Shown piece after piece: positions 15,982-17,732 of a stretch of DNA of 17,732 nt. The notes under the pieces were generated by a model. That model searched no databases. It was not told the origin of the DNA and saw only the letters and a program-made list of their open reading frames with translations. The stretch lies in assembly GCA_050013615.1 (NCBI GenBank), contig JBEKEX010000028.1, forward strand, positions 1 to 17,732, given 5' to 3'. The translations under genes and the position numbers were made by a program. Within the stretch, counting starts at the first letter, position 1. Every line of letters starts with the position of its first letter. This stretch comes from JBEKEX01 sp050013615. GTDB taxonomy: Bacteria; Chloroflexota; Anaerolineae; Anaerolineales; Anaerolineaceae.

Positions 15982-16013
15982 AAAAAAACGGTGTGCCTGT
16001 TCTTAGGCACGCC
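15982..16013 (-). terminator. Rho-independent terminator of the GH94-cupin operon, probably bidirectional
   Basis: GGTGTGCCT (15990-15998) pairs with AGGCACGCC (16005-16013), 9 bp with one wobble and a 6-nt loop. On the minus strand it is followed by G and seven Ts (15988-15982). On the plus strand only a mixed A/T stretch follows, so it would end GH130 transcripts less well. Confidence 0.85.
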
Positions 16014-16039
16014 ATATTATTGTTAATTATTATCGATTG

Positions 16040-16465
16040 CTAAGCTTGCCGGGGCTTGGTCTGGCATTGGTCAATGATCAGACGGCATTGCTGCGACGTG
16101 AGATCTGCATATTCCGAGTTTGCCTCGGCGGTGTCACCATTTTCCACCAATAACACGGAAGCATCCGGACTGATCACCACGGTGTGCCAGATATCTTTTT
16201 TCACGTTGTAGATCTTACCCACATCCATCGCTTGTGGATAAAGCGCTTCTGGTCCTTTGTCCCCCTTCCCGAGAAACAACGTCCCCGTTCCCTTCATGAG
16301 AATAAAAACCTCGTCGGTCTCGGTGTGGCGTTCGACGGATTTCTGGTTTTCTGGTCGAAGGCCATCCAGATAATTCAACACTGCCACACGCCACGCGCCA
16401 AAGTAGACTAAGGGTTGAAAGCCCTCGCCGGTGTATTCGCTGACCTCCAACAAGGTTTCGTCCAT
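16040..16465 (-). CDS. Small single-domain cupin protein
   Basis: A 141-aa protein with a cupin fold pattern: HTETDEVFILMKGTGTLFLG (His47, Glu49, Glu52, Gly59) as first motif and NVKKDIWHTVV (His94) as second, giving a plausible metal site of two His and one or two Glu. No signal peptide. The ATG at 16465 is preceded by AAGGAG, which overlaps the stop of the GH94 gene 10 nt away, so the two are translated from one mRNA. Longer starts in the frame are shadows of GH94. Small cupins of this kind include sugar isomerases, epimerases and sugar-binding proteins; which of these applies cannot be told. The context suggests a role on the sugar released by the phosphorylase. Confidence 0.82.
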   Translation of the reverse strand: MDETLLEVSEYTGEGFQPLVYFGAWRVAVLNYLDGLRPENQKSVERHTETDEVFILMKGTGTLFLGKGDKGPEALYPQAMDVGKIYNVKKDIWHTVVISPDASVLLVENGDTAEANSEYADLTSQQCRLIIDQCQTKPRQA

Positions 16466-16475
16466 ATTTCTCCTT

Positions 16476-17732
16476 TTATCCCAGCCAGACTTCGATCGTA
16501 TGCTCGCGCTCATTTCCCAAGACCGGCACCAGACTGCCGGCCAATTCCTTCCCATCCACAATCAACCGCGCCACCCCTTTGCAAACGTGCCGGGGATTAT
16601 GTACCGTGATCACTAATTGCACTCCCCGGAACTGCCGCTGCATCGAGAATCCTTCCCACGCCGCCGGAATGCACGGGTCCACGCGCAGCCCATCATACTC
16701 CGGCCTGACCCCCAAGATCCATTGAGTGGCAGCCTGGTAACACCAGGAAGCCGTGCCCGAAAGCCAGGAATTGCGTCCTAATCCAAACTGGGGATGCTCG
16801 CTGCCCAGAATGTTTTGGGCATAGACGTAAGGCTCGCACTCGTAGATTTCGATGTGGTCATTCTTCCCGGCCGGGTTGATCTGGGCGTAATATTGGTAAG
16901 CCCGGTCACCATGGCCAAGCAGCGTTTCGGCGATCATCGCCCACGGATTGGGGTGCAGGAAAATGCCGCTGTTCTCTTTGGTACCCGGTGGGTAAGTGGT
17001 TATGCCGCCGATGTTCGGATCATAGCCGTTGAAGCCCGGAGCGGAAAGCTTGATACCATAGGGCGTGTTCAAACGTTCGTACACTACGTCCATAGCCCGC
17101 TGTGCACGCTCGTCGGCAGCAAAACCGGAAAGCACCGCCCACGACTGCCCATTCAGGTAGATCTGCCCAGCCTTATTGCGGTGGGAGCCCAACGGTGCAC
17201 CCTTTTCGTCGAAATAACGCACGTACCAATCGCCATCCCACGCCAGCGCCTCGACGCGGGATTTCATATCTTCATAAGCCGTGCGAAATGCCTCGGCCGC
17301 TGTCGTATCACCCAGGTGCTCCATCAAGCCCACCAGCTCCAGCAAGGCACGCCCATACAAGTGTGCGGTGAAAAGCGATTCGGCGCCCTTGGGTAAATTG
17401 ACCGTATCGTTCCAATCGGCAAAACCGAGCAGCGGCAGTCCGCGCCGGCCCACGTCCTGGCGGGTGAAAGCGATGCAACGCTCCAGATGTTCACGTACGC
17501 TCCCGGTCTCGAGGGGCTGGCCTTGTTTATCCTTCTCGTAGAACGGCACCACCTCGTCCAGAAAGCCCAGGTCGCCGGTTTCTTTCAAATAGGCAGTGAC
17601 GGCCAACACCAGCCATAAATGATCATCACTGTAATAATGCGGGCGGTCTTCCATGTCGGCTGAATCGCCCGCACTGCCCTCATGGGTAAGCGGATTGAAA
17701 GAATGCACGGCCGAGCCGTCTCGCTTTTGGAA
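16476..17732 (-). CDS. GH94 disaccharide phosphorylase, C-terminal half (runs off window)
   Basis: The frame is open to the window edge, giving about 418 residues of a GH94 enzyme, the cellobiose/cellodextrin/chitobiose phosphorylase family, which releases an alpha-hexose 1-phosphate by phosphorolysis. Landmarks in order: HYYSDDHLWLVLAVTAYL, the catalytic-acid segment LLGFADWNDTVN (17430-17397), LNGQSWAVLSG, TYPPGTKENSGIFLHPNPWA, GRNSWLSGTASWCYQAATQW and GVRPEYDGLRVDPCIPAAW. The N-terminal half (several hundred residues) lies outside. Alternative starts inside the frame (for example GTG 17708) are not real, since homology continues upstream. The glycosyl donor cannot be fixed from this part; cellobiose or a related beta-glucoside fits the context. 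First gene seen of an operon with the cupin. Confidence 0.92.
   Translation of the reverse strand, partial: FQKRDGSAVHSFNPLTHEGSAGDSADMEDRPHYYSDDHLWLVLAVTAYLKETGDLGFLDEVVPFYEKDKQGQPLETGSVREHLERCIAFTRQDVGRRGLPLLGFADWNDTVNLPKGAESLFTAHLYGRALLELVGLMEHLGDTTAAEAFRTAYEDMKSRVEALAWDGDWYVRYFDEKGAPLGSHRNKAGQIYLNGQSWAVLSGFAADERAQRAMDVVYERLNTPYGIKLSAPGFNGYDPNIGGITTYPPGTKENSGIFLHPNPWAMIAETLLGHGDRAYQYYAQINPAGKNDHIEIYECEPYVYAQNILGSEHPQFGLGRNSWLSGTASWCYQAATQWILGVRPEYDGLRVDPCIPAAWEGFSMQRQFRGVQLVITVHNPRHVCKGVARLIVDGKELAGSLVPVLGNEREHTIEVWLG

Noticed and set aside
1..17732. CRISPR array, tRNA or rRNA genes, insertion sequences, phage genes
   Set aside because: No regularly spaced repeats, tRNA-like cloverleaf, rRNA segment, transposase or integrase frame was seen.

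Overview
The window looks like a chromosomal piece from a carbohydrate-fermenting bacterium, most plausibly a Chloroflexota (Anaerolineae-type) genome. The basis is indirect: mid-50% GC, a lipoprotein binding protein with a long Ala/Thr/Pro linker, polymerase/ligase proteins with TPR tails, and phosphorolytic glycan enzymes beside an Opp-type ABC transporter. No marker gene fixes the taxon.

Left part (1-2862): two adjacent minus-strand genes for O-antigen ligase/polymerase-like membrane proteins, the first cut by the window edge, the second carrying C-terminal TPRs. Then a plus-strand PflX-type radical SAM gene (3076-4020).

Middle part (4034-7371): the remains of a minus-strand mannoside-use operon. 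Only the GH2 beta-mannosidase is intact. A GH3 beta-glucosidase downstream survives as a broken N-terminal stub, and an MFS transporter upstream survives as its last ~95 codons. The MFS tail is joined to the promoter and 5' end of a third ligase-like gene, so a deletion or recombination appears to have put the mannosidase behind a foreign promoter while its ATGA coupling to the MFS stop was kept.

Right part (7432-17732): a complete five-gene Opp/Dpp-family ABC transporter (binding protein, two permeases, two ATPases, minus strand) with a hairpin between the binding protein gene and the permeases. Upstream of it are a strong promoter, two related LacI-type operators, an orphan LacI DNA-binding domain and a perfect Shine-Dalgarno sequence with no start codon. 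Divergent from it runs an intact LacI regulator coupled to a GH130 4-O-beta-mannosyl-glucose phosphorylase. Convergent with that pair is a GH94 disaccharide phosphorylase (cut by the window edge) followed by a small cupin gene.

Together the right part reads as a LacI-controlled system that imports beta-linked manno/gluco-oligosaccharides by an ABC transporter and splits them inside the cell with phosphorylases. The GH2 mannosidase could release mannose from the same substrates. No single gene here is of an unknown class; the unusual content is in the broken-operon architecture and the control region at 13170-13910.
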